The notes: a model not told the origin generated them from the letters alone. A stretch of 33,839 nucleotides of DNA from Bacteroidales bacterium (GCA_021740175.1 JAIPAH010000021.1:1-33839), one strand, 5' to 3'; counted from the stretch's first letter, positions 1-9,479 are shown. Made by a program: numbers and translations.

Positions 1-2797
1 CTATCGTGGGGTTTTTATTAATCGATAGGATTAATGTGTCAGAATCAGGTGCTTCGCAAGGAGTAACCGCCCAGGCCGATAATTTAAGCGCTATGCTGTC
101 TTTAGCCAAGTCTCCTGAGCTCGGATTGTACGTGGTGGTGAGCGAATTCTCATCACTAAAACTTCCGCTTCCATTTAGTGCGTCCCACTGAACACTGCCA
201 TAATGCTGTGCTTCAGCATCTGAAATTTCGGCCATCTCATCTTCACAAATAGTTGTATCCTCGCCGGCATCAGCTACCGGAAGCTTCTGTACATTGTAAA
301 TTACTGTATCCCTGGCTTCTATCTGGTTACAATCACCGGCTCCAAAAGCCTGTAACATAAGCTTGATTTCTCCGGCTTCAAAATCGGCACTGCTGGGATA
401 ATAAACCGGGTCCTCAACAACCTGACTGCCAAAATTCCCACTATTCAATGTATCGGGTATTCTCTGCCATATTAATGTGCTTTCATGAGATACATCTCCA
501 TCGAGTTGTATCGAATCAGCCCCTTCGCATATCACTGTATCCACACCTGCATCGACAGTAGGCTGCCAGGAAAAGCTCAACTCCACTTCATCACTATCCG
601 GAGTCGGACAGGGGCTTATGGCGTTAGCTGTTAGGGTAAGTGTGGCGGACTGATTTTCCATTCCTTGCGGTCCAAAAGAAAAGACAGGGTCCAATATATT
701 TACTGTTGAATCAAAACTACCTGTTGAATTACCTCCTTCCACTGACCAAACATAATAATCGGAATTTTCCACAGAGCCATTTAAGGTGAACTGGGGTGTT
801 ACTCCTTCGGGCACGCACTTACTTGTATCTTCACCAGCATCTGCCATAGGATCTCCCTGAATTGTGAGAAGCAATGAGTCCTGATTGTCAGAACAATTAT
901 CATTCTCACCGGTAAGCACTAAATAGACACTGTCTTCAGCAATATCTTGTTCACCGGGGATATATTCGGGCGTTAACGTATTCAAAGTATCATCATCAAT
1001 AAAATTGCCATCGCCGGTGGTGGACCAATAGTAGGTATCCGCATCTTCAACATCCGCATTATTCGGTTCGAATGTCCCGGTTTCACAAATCGTATTATCG
1101 CTACCCGCATACACAAAAGGACTTGGCAGGATGTCAAGCTGCATTGAATCCTGAATTGTATCGCTACACGGACTTACCGGTGTGGCCGATAATGTTAGCG
1201 TAACCTCTCCGTTCTGACCGTCCTCTTCTACCGGAAAATAAGTGGCATTGAGTTGGGTTGAATCATCAAAAGTTCCCTCCCCGTCCGAGCTCCAGTACAC
1301 ACTTTCCGAAAAAATTGTATCACCATCGAGCTGATAAGCCCCATTGTCGCAAACCTCTCCATTTTCGCCGGCACTCACAATGGGTGAAGGTTCAAAACTC
1401 AGCGTCATTTCATCACTCGCCGGCTCTTCGCAAGGGGCAATAGGTTGAGCCGTTATTGTAAGCTCTACACTATCGTTAGCTATGTCCTCTTCTCCGGGAT
1501 CATAAACCGCATTTTCCGTAGTATCATTTATAAATGTTCCGTCGCCGGAAGTACTCCATTGCACTTCATTGCTGTATTGTACGGTTGGTTGGAGCTGATA
1601 CGTATCGCTCTCACATATACTTGCATCTTCACCGGCGTCCACTTCAGGAGCATAATTGATAGTCAGCGTCATTGCATCCGACACTTCTTCATCGCAGGCC
1701 TGCTGACCGGAGGCCGTCAGAGTTAACATCACCTCTCCGCTCTCAATATCATTACTTCCGGGATTATAGACTGGATTAAGGGAATTCGGATTTTCAAATT
1801 CTCCGTCACCATCACTAGTCCAGGAAACGGTGCTGTAATACTGCGCGTTAGCCTGGAAAGGTGTATAAGTGTTGCCTTCACAGATGGTATCATCCGGTCC
1901 GGCTTCAGCGATCGGCAAATTCGTGATATCCACTTCTAACTGATCCGTCACGGCTTCAGTGCAGGGTTCCTCGGGATCGGCTGTCAGTGTAAGTTCTACA
2001 TATCCGTTACTGGTATCATTTTCCCCCGGTGTATAAATCGTTTGAAGTGAATTCGGATCTCCGAAATCTCCGTCACCCCCGGACCATGTTACCTGGCTAT
2101 AATCCGAGGCATTACCGGCTAATTGCACGATTTCATTCTCACAAATATTCTGATTTTCACCGGCATCAACTGTAGGCTTTGGAATAATAGTCAAAGTCAT
2201 CTGGTCCGAATCAAAACCTGTACAAGGTGGCGTAGCAAAAGCATGCAGGGTTATCTGCACAGAGCCATTTTGCTGGTCCTGCTCGCCCGGTTCATAAGGG
2301 GTTTGTAAAGAACCCGTACTTCCAAAGGAACCATCACCGGCAGTAGTCCACTCGGTATAGTCGTTGTCTGTAGCTTCTCCATTAAGAAAATAAGAATTGT
2401 CTGTTTCACACATAGAGGCATCCGCTCCTGCATCCGCTTCGGGATTGGCAATAACATGGACCACTACAGCGTCCTGTGCGGTATTTACACCGTCGTTTAC
2501 TACAACAGTGTATGTTATATCAGTCGTTGTCGATACATCAGGAAAAACGGTGGGATTTTGTATTGAGGAGGTAAAATTACCTGGGTTCCCAACCCAGGAG
2601 TAATCATAGTCTCCCGTTCCACCGGTCGCCTCAGCATTCAATTCTACCGCCCCCTGAGTGCAAACAGTTGAAGGATCAGCAGTAGCCTCTACCTGGAGGT
2701 CCGGTTGAGATTGAGCGGTGGGCCCTATAACCATAAGCAAAAAGCAACTTATTATTAAAGCGAACAAATTTTTGGATGCGTATGTGAAAGTAGGCAT
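1..2797 (-). CDS. Large secreted PKD-like repeat protein (5' part, cut by window edge)
   Basis: The minus strand is open from an ATG at 2797 to the left edge, about 932 codons with no stop. The first ~30 residues (MPTFTYASKNLFALIISC, then LLMVIGPTAQSQ) form a signal peptide. A first PKD-like module (about residues 32-113) is followed by nine complete units of about 90 residues and the start of a tenth. Each unit opens with a P-x-V-D-A-G-x-D-x-x-I-C-E motif, continues through W-S-T-x-G-D-G-x-F and Y-x-P-G-E, and ends near P-C-x-x-x-x-S-D-x-M-T-L-T-I. The paired cysteines recur in every unit. Such repeats are typical of very long Bacteroidota surface or gliding-associated proteins, which usually end in a type IX sorting domain; that end lies outside the window. 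The exact ligand or role is unknown. No gene precedes it on the same strand, and it diverges from meaB. Confidence 0.85.
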   Translation of the reverse strand, partial: MPTFTYASKNLFALIISCFLLMVIGPTAQSQPDLQVEATADPSTVCTQGAVELNAEATGGTGDYDYSWVGNPGNFTSSIQNPTVFPDVSTTTDITYTVVVNDGVNTAQDAVVVHVIANPEADAGADASMCETDNSYFLNGEATDNDYTEWTTAGDGSFGSTGSLQTPYEPGEQDQQNGSVQITLHAFATPPCTGFDSDQMTLTIIPKPTVDAGENQNICENEIVQLAGNASDYSQVTWSGGDGDFGDPNSLQTIYTPGENDTSNGYVELTLTADPEEPCTEAVTDQLEVDITNLPIAEAGPDDTICEGNTYTPFQANAQYYSTVSWTSDGDGEFENPNSLNPVYNPGSNDIESGEVMLTLTASGQQACDEEVSDAMTLTINYAPEVDAGEDASICESDTYQLQPTVQYSNEVQWSTSGDGTFINDTTENAVYDPGEEDIANDSVELTITAQPIAPCEEPASDEMTLSFEPSPIVSAGENGEVCDNGAYQLDGDTIFSESVYWSSDGEGTFDDSTQLNATYFPVEEDGQNGEVTLTLSATPVSPCSDTIQDSMQLDILPSPFVYAGSDNTICETGTFEPNNADVEDADTYYWSTTGDGNFIDDDTLNTLTPEYIPGEQDIAEDSVYLVLTGENDNCSDNQDSLLLTIQGDPMADAGEDTSKCVPEGVTPQFTLNGSVENSDYYVWSVEGGNSTGSFDSTVNILDPVFSFGPQGMENQSATLTLTANAISPCPTPDSDEVELSFSWQPTVDAGVDTVICEGADSIQLDGDVSHESTLIWQRIPDTLNSGNFGSQVVEDPVYYPSSADFEAGEIKLMLQAFGAGDCNQIEARDTVIYNVQKLPVADAGEDTTICEDEMAEISDAEAQHYGSVQWDALNGSGSFSDENSLTTTYNPSSGDLAKDSIALKLSAWAVTPCEAPDSDTLILSINKNPTI

Positions 2798-2909
2798 AAT
2801 TGATTTTTTAAGCTTAACTCACAAATTTAGTTAAAATGAACAAATATCTCAATAAAGTTTTTCGTTCGGTTGTAAATAATTATTTTTAAAAGGATTGCCG
2901 TTGAAAATG

Positions 2910-2917
2910 TAATTTTG
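2910..2917 (+). promoter_or_regulatory. Candidate -7 element (TAnnTTTG) of the meaB promoter
   Basis: TAATTTTG is an exact match to the Bacteroidota -7 consensus TAnnTTTG and lies 10 bases before the meaB ATG. No convincing -33 TTG lies at the usual 17-23 base spacing, so only this half of the promoter is supported. The short distance would give a very short or nearly leaderless mRNA. Confidence 0.4.
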
Positions 2918-2927
2918 CAAAAAAAAT

Positions 2928-4010
2928 ATGTCGGAGAGAAAAAAGAAAGATTCCTCGCTGAAAGTCAATGATGGCATCGAACAGCCGCCTTCAGTGAATC
3001 CAAACCTGGAAATAAAGAAAAAGGGGAATACTTACTCTCCTAATCAATATGTCGATGCTATTACAAAAGGGGATCGATATATGCTGAGCAGGGCTATTAC
3101 ACTCATTGAAAGCTCTTCGTCAAAACACCAGGAGAAAGCCCAGGATATTGTTGAAAAATGCCTCCCTCATTCCGGGAACTCCATTCGCATTGGTATCACC
3201 GGAGTACCGGGAGTAGGTAAAAGCACGTTTATAGAATCCATTGGCAAATATCTCACTAGCCGGGGGCATAAACTCGCTGTTTTAGCAGTCGATCCAAGCA
3301 GCAGCCGATCAAAGGGAAGTATTTTAGGCGATAAAACCCGGATGACAGATCTTTCCACCGATGAAAATGCTTTTATCAGACCCTCGCCGGCATCCGGCTC
3401 CTTAGGAGGAGTTGCGCGAAAAACCCGTGAATCTATCATCTTAACCGAAGCGGCGGGTTATGACGTGATTTTCGTTGAAACCGTAGGCGTCGGACAATCA
3501 GAGACCACGGTCCATTCTATGGTGGATTTTTTCCTGCTTCTGATGCTGGCCGGGGCCGGAGATGAGCTCCAGGGAATCAAAAGAGGCATCATGGAAATGG
3601 CCGATGCTATTTTAATCAACAAAGCCGATGGAAATAATCTCAACAATGCCCGCCAAGCGCGTAACGAATACAAGAAAGCCCTTCATCTTTTCCCTCCCAC
3701 CGAATCGGGATGGACTCCGAAGGTTGACGTTTGCTCCTCTCACACGGGGCTCGGAATGGACAACGTATGGAGAATCATTAAAGCGTATTACAACCATACG
3801 ACTTCGAACGGCTATTTCAAAGAAAAAAGAAATCAGCAAGCTCGGATGTTTATGTATGATTCTATTAATCAAGCGCTAAAAGATAACTTCTACAATAATG
3901 AAAAAATGAAACAGATGTTGCCGGATATTGAAAAAGATCTGCTCAACTCAAAAATCTCTTCCTATATGGCTGCCAGAAAACTTCTTAAAATCTATTACGG
4001 AGAGAAGTAG
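2928..4010 (+). CDS. meaB: Methylmalonyl-CoA mutase-associated GTPase MeaB (ArgK family)
   Basis: This is a G3E-type P-loop GTPase that guards adenosylcobalamin loading and protects methylmalonyl-CoA mutase from inactivation. The protein has 360 residues. The Walker A motif GVPGVGKS is at residues ~92-99, followed by the family signature VDPSSSRSKGSILGDKTRM at ~121-139. The ETVGVGQSE switch segment is at ~184-192 and the base-specificity motif NKAD at ~231-234. The C-terminal helical region (~290-360) is the dimerisation arm usual for MeaB. The N-terminal ~35 residues are lysine-rich and poorly conserved in such proteins. No mutase subunit lies in the window, so the partner must be elsewhere. 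The ATG at 2928 follows the -7 element closely. It diverges from the adhesin gene and is separated by 139 bases from glnA, which has its own promoter. Confidence 0.93.
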   Translation: MSERKKKDSSLKVNDGIEQPPSVNPNLEIKKKGNTYSPNQYVDAITKGDRYMLSRAITLIESSSSKHQEKAQDIVEKCLPHSGNSIRIGITGVPGVGKSTFIESIGKYLTSRGHKLAVLAVDPSSSRSKGSILGDKTRMTDLSTDENAFIRPSPASGSLGGVARKTRESIILTEAAGYDVIFVETVGVGQSETTVHSMVDFFLLLMLAGAGDELQGIKRGIMEMADAILINKADGNNLNNARQARNEYKKALHLFPPTESGWTPKVDVCSSHTGLGMDNVWRIIKAYYNHTTSNGYFKEKRNQQARMFMYDSINQALKDNFYNNEKMKQMLPDIEKDLLNSKISSYMAARKLLKIYYGEK

Positions 4011-4091
4011 GCGAATCTACCTCATCGTATAGCGAAACGAATCAATTGTTTCAACAAATTATAAATTAAGAGAGCAACGCTTCTCACAAAA

Positions 4092-4120
4092 TTGAACTCT
4101 TCAAAAAATTGCTACATTTG
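4092..4120 (+). promoter_or_regulatory. Promoter of glnA (TTG-N18-TACATTTG)
   Basis: TTG at 4092-4094 is followed after 18 bases by TACATTTG at 4113-4120. This is a full match to the Bacteroidota housekeeping promoter (-33 TTG, -7 TAnnTTTG). It ends 29 bases before the glutamine synthetase ATG. Confidence 0.6.
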
Positions 4121-4149
4121 GAGCCCTTTTAACCATAAATGGCATTATT

Positions 4150-5649
4150 ATGAAGAAGAATATTGAGATGCAACCCAATCCGCTGGTACAATATCTGAAT
4201 AAACCCACCGGTGAATTTACCAAAGCCGATCTCATCAAATACATCGAAGATAATGACATAGAAATGATTAATTTCAGGTATGTAGCCGAAGACGGACGCC
4301 TGAAATGTCTCAATTTTGTAATCAACAGTAAGGAACACTTAGACAATATCCTGAGCACCGGTGAACGAGTGGATGGCTCCAGTCTTTTTTCGCATATAGA
4401 AGCCGGTGAAAGTGACCTGTATGTCATCCCCCGATTTCGAACCGCTTTTTTAAATCCCTTCTCCGAGATTCCCACCCTGGATTTACTCTGCAGCTTTTTC
4501 GATGCCGCGGGGAATCCCTATGAAGGAGCCCCGGAATATGTACTCAAAAAAGCCCATGATGCCCTTCAGCAAAGGACGGGATACCAATTTGAAGCCATGG
4601 GAGAGCTGGAATATTATGTTATCAGTGAAGAAGAAAAACTCTTCGAAGCAAGCGACCAGAAAAATTATCATGAAGCAGAACCCTTTGCTAAGTGGGGATG
4701 TTTTAGAAGAGAAGCCATGCTGGCTGTAGCCCAATGCGGAGGAAATATAAAATACGGACACTCCGAAGTGGGGAATTTTACACAAAAGGGGCAGGTCTAC
4801 GAACAAAATGAAATCGAATTTCAGCCCACACCCCTCGAAGAAGCAGCCGATCAGCTCATCATAGCTAAATGGGTTATTCGCGAGTTGGCTTATCAATATG
4901 GCGTAACCGTCACCTTTGCCCCGAAAATCACGGTAGGAAAAGCCGGTAGCGGTCTGCATATCCATACCCGTTTAACCAAGGATGGCAAAAATGTAATGAC
5001 CGAAAGCGGCGAACTTAGCAATATAGCTAAACGAGCTATTGCAGGTTTCCTTGATTTGGCTCCTTCGCTTACCGCTTTTGGCAATACCAACCCTACTTCC
5101 TATCTGCGACTTGTTCCTAACCAGGAAGCTCCTACCAATATCTGCTGGGGCGATCGAAATCGCTCGGTGTTGGTGCGCGTGCCCCTGGGCTGGCGGGAGT
5201 CCATCAACATGTCGGCCATTGCCAACCCACTCGAAAAAGACGATCCGGTGGATTTTTCGGAAAGACAAACGGTGGAGTTCAGGTCTCCCGACGGATCAGC
5301 CGATATTTACCTGCTTTTGGCCGGACTTACGGTAGCAGCACGTCACGGCCTGGAAATGGAAAAAGGGCTGGAATACGCTAAAAAGACCTATGTTGACGTC
5401 GATATCTTTGACAAAGAACATCAACATAAGCTCAATCAATTGGACCATCTGCCGGCATCATGTATCGAGTCGGCCCATAGACTGGAAGAACAGAAAACTA
5501 TTTACAAGGCTGACAATGTATTCCCCGAATCATTGCTCAACACCAGAATTAAACAACTCAAAGATTTTGAGGACCAAAATCTCAGACAAGAAATAGAGAA
5601 GAACCCGGATAAAATTCTGGATTTAGTGAACAAATACTTTCACGTCTAA
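4150..5649 (+). CDS. glnA: Glutamine synthetase, type I-like
   Basis: The protein condenses ammonia and glutamate to glutamine with ATP in the cytoplasm. It has 499 residues, the length of a type I enzyme and far shorter than the ~730-residue GSIII also found in Bacteroidota. The GS beta-grasp domain contains RVDGSSL (~73-79), equivalent to the usual FDGSS. The catalytic domain has the metal-binding GELEYYV (~151-157), HSEVGNFTQKGQVYEQNEIEF (~204-224, split here only for reference), ATP-site GSGLHIH (~266-272), NRSVLVRVP (~337-345) and the EFRSPDGSAD segment before a helical C-terminus. The usual adenylylation-loop NLYDLP is not present at the expected place (the sequence there is KTYVDVDIFD), so control by adenylylation is unlikely; that is an inference. 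The gene stands alone with its own promoter. The family is certain, the subfamily less so. Confidence 0.9.
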   Translation: MKKNIEMQPNPLVQYLNKPTGEFTKADLIKYIEDNDIEMINFRYVAEDGRLKCLNFVINSKEHLDNILSTGERVDGSSLFSHIEAGESDLYVIPRFRTAFLNPFSEIPTLDLLCSFFDAAGNPYEGAPEYVLKKAHDALQQRTGYQFEAMGELEYYVISEEEKLFEASDQKNYHEAEPFAKWGCFRREAMLAVAQCGGNIKYGHSEVGNFTQKGQVYEQNEIEFQPTPLEEAADQLIIAKWVIRELAYQYGVTVTFAPKITVGKAGSGLHIHTRLTKDGKNVMTESGELSNIAKRAIAGFLDLAPSLTAFGNTNPTSYLRLVPNQEAPTNICWGDRNRSVLVRVPLGWRESINMSAIANPLEKDDPVDFSERQTVEFRSPDGSADIYLLLAGLTVAARHGLEMEKGLEYAKKTYVDVDIFDKEHQHKLNQLDHLPASCIESAHRLEEQKTIYKADNVFPESLLNTRIKQLKDFEDQNLRQEIEKNPDKILDLVNKYFHV

Positions 5650-5807
5650 CAACATAGCTGCTTATAACAACAAACCGGGCTAAAATAACGGATCGGCATT
5701 TTGCTCCAATTCGGATGCTTTCTTAAAGGATCCCTAAGCCCAGTCCAAAAAACCTTATGACCCCTAATCCCAAAAACTTACAGGGCTGAAGGGAACTTTT
5801 TCAAACT

Positions 5808-5849
5808 GCTGATTTTTGGCATTTTGATCCCTGACTGCTAAAAATCAGC
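5808..5849. other. Inverted repeat in the glnA-hsp20 gap
   Basis: GCTGATTTTT (5808-5817) and AAAAATCAGC (5840-5849) form a perfect 10-base stem around a 22-base loop. It lies about 160 bases after glnA. There is no clean U-tract directly after it (ATTTTGAAGGCTTTTT follows), so it may be a weak terminator or an RNA/DNA regulatory dyad. The rest of the 5650-5907 stretch shows no gene. Confidence 0.4.
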
Positions 5850-5913
5850 ATTTTGAAGGCTTTTTAGACCAAACTCTTCCCTGCCTTGTTAGCATAACTT
5901 ATAAAGCGTTAAA

Positions 5914-5957
5914 TGCCATTTTGACTTGTTTATAAAAACATTAATGCCATTTTGACT
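5914..5957 (+). promoter_or_regulatory. Tandem 13-bp direct repeat, candidate heat-shock operator
   Basis: TGCCATTTTGACT occurs at 5914-5926 and again, identical, at 5945-5957. The start-to-start distance is 31 bases, about three helical turns, so both lie on one face of the DNA. Each copy is an imperfect dyad around TTT. Related GCATTTTG words also occur near 5695, 5818 and 5848. The pair lies ~95-140 bases upstream of the small heat-shock gene, which suggests a regulator or alternative sigma site. No known regulator can be assigned from sequence alone. Confidence 0.45.
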
Positions 5958-6051
5958 GTTTTTTGCTTTATATCATTTTTGGTATACGTGTTGATAAACT
6001 TTATTTGAATTCAATCAAAATAAATGTTTAACTAAAAAAACAGGAGTAAAA

Positions 6052-6462
6052 ATGAGATTAATCAGATATGGATATGCAAATCCGATGGAAGAGTTGCTGA
6101 GAAATTTTATGGATTATGAAAATGCCGATGGAGAAAACAACTGCTATGTACCAAAGTCAAATATTGCTGAAAAAGATAATGAATATGCAATTGAAATAGC
6201 AGCTCCGGGGCTCAGCAAAAAAGACATCACAATAGAAATTGAAGATGATGTGCTTGCAGTAAAATCAGAAAAGAAAGAAGATCCTGATGTCCAGTATACA
6301 TTGAAGGAGTTTGGTTATGGAAATTTCGAGCGCACTTTTTCCCTGCCGGAAGATATTGACCAATCAAATATCAATGCTTCATTTGAAGATGGGATCCTTA
6401 CCATTTCGTTACCCAAGAAAGAAGAAGTTGAAGCACCTAAAAAGGAGATAACAATCTCATAA
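6052..6462 (+). CDS. Small heat-shock protein, Hsp20/alpha-crystallin family
   Basis: This ATP-independent cytoplasmic holdase binds unfolding proteins during stress. The protein has 136 residues, normal for bacterial Hsp20. The alpha-crystallin domain spans about residues 38-128 (begins near SNIAEKDNEYAIEIAAPGLS), with the family signature A-x-x-x-D-G-x-L-T-I-x-x-P as ASFEDGILTISLPK near the end. The C-terminal ITI is the I-x-I motif used for oligomer assembly. An AGGAG ribosome site sits 6 bases before the ATG (AACAGGAGTAAAAATG). It is monocistronic, with a long 5' region carrying tandem candidate operators, which fits stress induction. Confidence 0.93.
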   Translation: MRLIRYGYANPMEELLRNFMDYENADGENNCYVPKSNIAEKDNEYAIEIAAPGLSKKDITIEIEDDVLAVKSEKKEDPDVQYTLKEFGYGNFERTFSLPEDIDQSNINASFEDGILTISLPKKEEVEAPKKEITIS

Positions 6463-6680
6463 ACGGACAAAGTTAATTGCTTAAAGGGATAGGATAGGGC
6501 GGCACATCATATCGCCGCTCTACCCAAATTCCAAAAATTTCCGCATTAAGTCCCCTATATCCACTTCGTTAGTCAATAGCTGGAAGATCATTTCTATCCC
6601 AAACAGGTGGCTTCTGTTATCTCAATAATATGGGGAAACAGGCTCGATTATTCTGGTAGTATAAATATCGGTCCAAAGTA

Positions 6681-6721
6681 AAAAAGGAGTGCAAAAAATG
6701 TTACTAATTCCGTGCACTCCT
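6681..6721 (-). terminator. Intrinsic terminator after the metal-binding protein gene
   Basis: Read on the minus strand, AGGAGTGCA (6721-6713) pairs with TGCACTCCT (6693-6685) in a perfect 9-base stem with a 19-base loop. It is followed at once by a run of five to six T. It lies 29 bases past the stop of the 6750-6983 gene. Confidence 0.8.
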
Positions 6722-6749
6722 GAGTATTATTTGCTAAAAATTTCGCTTT

Positions 6750-6983
6750 TTATCCAAAAATTCCGCCAAGGATGCCTTTCTTTTGCTCGGCGTTATAACC
6801 GGCCGCTTCAAAAGCTTTCTTTACATCCTCCGGATTAATGTTTTCCCCTTCCACGGTTACCGGGCTGCCCTTACTCTTGAGGTCGACATCCCAATCCGTA
6901 ATATTCAGCTTTTCGAGATGGGGCTTCACTTTGCTCACACACCCGTCGCAATTCAAGTTTGTTTTGAATTTGAGTTTACTCAT
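6750..6983 (-). CDS. Small heavy-metal-associated (HMA) protein, CopZ-like
   Basis: A 77-residue single HMA domain. NCDGCVSKV at residues 11-19 carries the C-x-x-C metal ligand pair (C12, C15), followed by the beta-alpha-beta pattern ending in GYNAE. The glycine-rich tail (GILGGIFG) is short. The family delivers Cu(I) or similar soft metals to P1B ATPases or acts as a cytosolic buffer. It lies 77 bases downstream of the copper ATPase on the same strand, with its own strong AGAAGGAGT ribosome site, and is followed by an intrinsic terminator. Together these suggest an ATPase-chaperone operon. The metal is inferred as copper from the neighbour. Confidence 0.88.
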   Translation of the reverse strand: MSKLKFKTNLNCDGCVSKVKPHLEKLNITDWDVDLKSKGSPVTVEGENINPEDVKKAFEAAGYNAEQKKGILGGIFG

Positions 6984-7005
6984 ACTTACTCCTTCTTTTT
7001 ATTTG

Positions 7006-7038
7006 ACAATTGGCCGTATCATTCTAACAGCCAATTGT
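7006..7038 (-). promoter_or_regulatory. Inverted repeat between copper ATPase and chaperone genes
   Basis: ACAATTGGC (7006-7014) and GCCAATTGT (7030-7038) form a perfect 9-base dyad with a 15-base spacer in the 77-base gap between the two metal genes. On the minus strand no U-tract follows, so it is not a clear terminator. It could be an mRNA processing or stabilising hairpin, or a regulator site for separate expression of the chaperone. Confidence 0.4.
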
Positions 7039-7060
7039 AAATGATTCCACAATTATTATT

Positions 7061-9256
7061 TTAATTATCCCCTAATTTCATCCACTTCAGTCCGAGACTA
7101 TTCGTAACCACTGACACCGAACTGAAAGCCATAGCGCCGCCGGCAATCATCGGGCTTAGCAACAGGCCGAAAGCGGGATAAAGCACTCCGGCAGCCACCG
7201 GGATAGCAATCACGTTGTAAAAGAAAGCCCAGAACAAATTCTGGCGAATTTTTTTGTTGATTGCTCTCGACAAAACAAAGGCCTGGCTCAAATGGTTCAG
7301 GTCGGAATGCATAAGAGTGATATCGGCCGTATCCAGGGCGATATCGGAGCCGCTGCCCATAGCAATGCTCATATCAGCCAGGGCCAGGGCCGCCGCATCA
7401 TTCACGCCGTCTCCTGTCATCGCCACGGTCTTGCCTTCTTGCTGGTATTTTTCAACAAAAGTCTTCTTATCTTCAGGTAAGAGCGAAGCATGATATTTGT
7501 CAATGCCGGTTTTTTGCGCCACTTCATGGGCCGTATTTTCAGCATCGCCGGTCAGCATCACCACTTCTATCTTCTGCTTTTGCAGGGCTTCTATAACCTT
7601 AGAGGCATTTTCCTTAACCCGGTCTTTCAAGATAAAAACGGATTTGGCATCTCCTCCGGCAGCAAAGTAAATCGCCGTTCCCGTACTTGCGCGGGCTTTT
7701 TCATTCAGCTCCCGGTCGATTTGAATATCGTATTGCTGCATTAGCTTGAAGTTTCCTGCCAGATAATCAATCCCGTTAATTGTAGCCGTAATACCTTTTC
7801 CGCTAAGATTCTGAAAATCATCCACATCAAAGGTATTACTGCCTTGCTTTTGAAGATAGCTTGTTATGGCCTTTGCCAGCGGATGCTCACTTTTCTCTTC
7901 CATACCGGCCAGCGCCGGGGCCAATTCCCTTTTGTCATGGTCGTTTTTCCAAAAAGCTTCTGCCACTTCGGGTTTTCCGTGTGTTAAAGTACCGGTTTTA
8001 TCCAGGATCAACGTATCGACTTTTTTGGCTATCTCCAAACTAGTAGCCCCTTTCACCAGGATACCATGCTCAGCACCCATCCCGATACCGGTCATCAGGG
8101 CTGTGGGAGTGGCCAATCCCAAAGCACAGGGGCAGGCAATAATCAGCACGCTAACCATAGTAATGAAAGCATGGGAAAAAGAAGGACCTGCCCACAGCCA
8201 GACACCAAAAGTGATCACAGCTATGGCTATAACTATCGGTACGAAGATGGAGGCGATTTTATCCACCAGCTTCTGCACCGGCGGCTTACTGCCTTGTGCC
8301 TGCCTTACCATATCGATAATGCGAGACAGGTAAGAGCTTTCCCCTACACCGGTGGCTGATATAGTAATGCTACCATCCTGGTTCATGGTGCCGCTAAAGA
8401 CGCTTTGCCCTTTTTTCTTATCCACCGGAAGGGATTCGCCCGTCATCATAGATTCGTCTACGCTGGTACTACCTTCCATTATCTCCCCGTCAACGGGAAT
8501 CCGCTCGCCGGGACGGATTAATACCCGCTCTTCAGGTTTTACCTGCGAAAGTGGCTTTTCACTGGTCTCTCCATTTTCAATCACCCTAACGCTGTCGGGT
8601 TGTAGCTCCATAAGTCTTTTTATCGCCGAGGAAGCATTACTCTTGGCCCGCTCTTCCAGGAAGCGCCCCAGCAAAATAAGCGTAATAATAATCACTGCCG
8701 ATTCGTAATACACATCAGCCGGTAATCCTTGCGATAACATAAACTGTGGGAAAACCGTATTAAAAACGCTGAAAAGAAAGGCGATACCAGTACCCAAAGC
8801 CACAAGGGTGTCCATGTTGGTGGTGCGATGTTTTAACTGCTTCCATGCATTAACGTAAAACTCATTGCCGGCATATCCAACAACCGGTGCCGTCAAAGCA
8901 AGGAGTATCCACTTCTGGAAGGGCAGTAACCCTGCAAAAAACATGGAGAGGACAAATACCGGCAGGGAAAACCCAACAGCTATCCAGAGTTTCCGCTTCC
9001 TTTTCTGAAAAGCTCGGCGCTCTTCCTCTTCCATATCCTGGTTGTCATCAATGACCAACTCGTAGCCAATCTGATCAACAGCTTTCGCCAGGCTTTCCTC
9101 GGCCACTGTTTCATCAGCATACTGGACCCTTACGGAAGAATCGGCAAAGTTAACCACCGCTTCATCCACGCCTTCGGTGCTTTTAAGCATACTCTCTACG
9201 CTGGAAGCACAAGAAGCGCATGTCATGCCTCTTACCGGATATATTTTTGTTGTCAT
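7061..9256 (-). CDS. copA: Copper-translocating P-type (P1B-1) ATPase
   Basis: This membrane pump exports Cu(I) using ATP. I start it at the ATG at 9256 ([10 protein letters not shown]), because the HMA domain begins at once; an in-frame ATG at 9286 adds ten basic residues. Numbering from 9286, MTCASC (~21-26) carries the C-x-x-C of one HMA domain. The actuator motif TGES is at ~282-285, the transmembrane metal site CPC at ~385-387, phosphorylation DKTGT at ~429-433 and the P1B hallmark HP at ~468-469. GDGVND is at ~625-630. The helix-7 YN and helix-8 M-x-x-S-S (MAFSS) near the end are those of Cu(I) pumps. Eight membrane segments can be read. Length is normal for a one-HMA CopA. It is probably co-transcribed with the HMA protein that follows. 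No CopY/CueR-type regulator gene is adjacent. Confidence 0.94.
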   Translation of the reverse strand: MTTKIYPVRGMTCASCASSVESMLKSTEGVDEAVVNFADSSVRVQYADETVAEESLAKAVDQIGYELVIDDNQDMEEEERRAFQKRKRKLWIAVGFSLPVFVLSMFFAGLLPFQKWILLALTAPVVGYAGNEFYVNAWKQLKHRTTNMDTLVALGTGIAFLFSVFNTVFPQFMLSQGLPADVYYESAVIIITLILLGRFLEERAKSNASSAIKRLMELQPDSVRVIENGETSEKPLSQVKPEERVLIRPGERIPVDGEIMEGSTSVDESMMTGESLPVDKKKGQSVFSGTMNQDGSITISATGVGESSYLSRIIDMVRQAQGSKPPVQKLVDKIASIFVPIVIAIAVITFGVWLWAGPSFSHAFITMVSVLIIACPCALGLATPTALMTGIGMGAEHGILVKGATSLEIAKKVDTLILDKTGTLTHGKPEVAEAFWKNDHDKRELAPALAGMEEKSEHPLAKAITSYLQKQGSNTFDVDDFQNLSGKGITATINGIDYLAGNFKLMQQYDIQIDRELNEKARASTGTAIYFAAGGDAKSVFILKDRVKENASKVIEALQKQKIEVVMLTGDAENTAHEVAQKTGIDKYHASLLPEDKKTFVEKYQQEGKTVAMTGDGVNDAAALALADMSIAMGSGSDIALDTADITLMHSDLNHLSQAFVLSRAINKKIRQNLFWAFFYNVIAIPVAAGVLYPAFGLLLSPMIAGGAMAFSSVSVVTNSLGLKWMKLGDN

Positions 9257-9422
9257 TTTTTTATGGTTTTTGGTTTTTCTTATCATTTACAAATGTATTA
9301 AGCTACCTAGTGAGAAATGTTATATAATTTTGGTTAAAGTTTGCATGATATTGGAAGGCAATGGGGAAAAACGCAAGTATAATATTGCGACTAAAGCAAC
9401 TTTTTGCATAAAATTCTTTACC

Positions 9423-9452
9423 TTGTAACAATTTTCGACGTTTAACGTCATA
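9423..9452 (+). promoter_or_regulatory. ECF-type promoter of the sigma factor operon
   Basis: TTGTAAC (9423-9429) is followed after exactly 16 bases by CGTCATA (9446-9452), 27 bases before the sigma factor ATG. The -35 AAC and -10 CGTC elements and the 16-base spacer are the general ECF promoter form. The same arrangement recurs at 11197-11226. Confidence 0.6.
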
Positions 9453-9479
9453 CTATAACAAACGACTGAATAAGAATGA

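Noticed and set aside
1-2603. Plus-strand small ORFs over the left-edge gene
   Set aside because: They lie antisense to the long repeat protein, whose frame stays open for more than 930 codons with regular repeat units.
4483-4965. A 160-codon minus-strand ORF within glnA
   Set aside because: It is antisense to the conserved glutamine synthetase motifs and has no recognisable domain.
6500-6530. Hairpin AGGGCGGC/GCCGCTCT after hsp20
   Set aside because: The stem has a mismatch and no T-run follows, so it is not supported as a terminator.
7254-8708. Several plus-strand ORFs of 60-155 codons opposite copA
   Set aside because: They are shadows of the well-supported ATPase on the minus strand; no domain, start site or spacing supports them.
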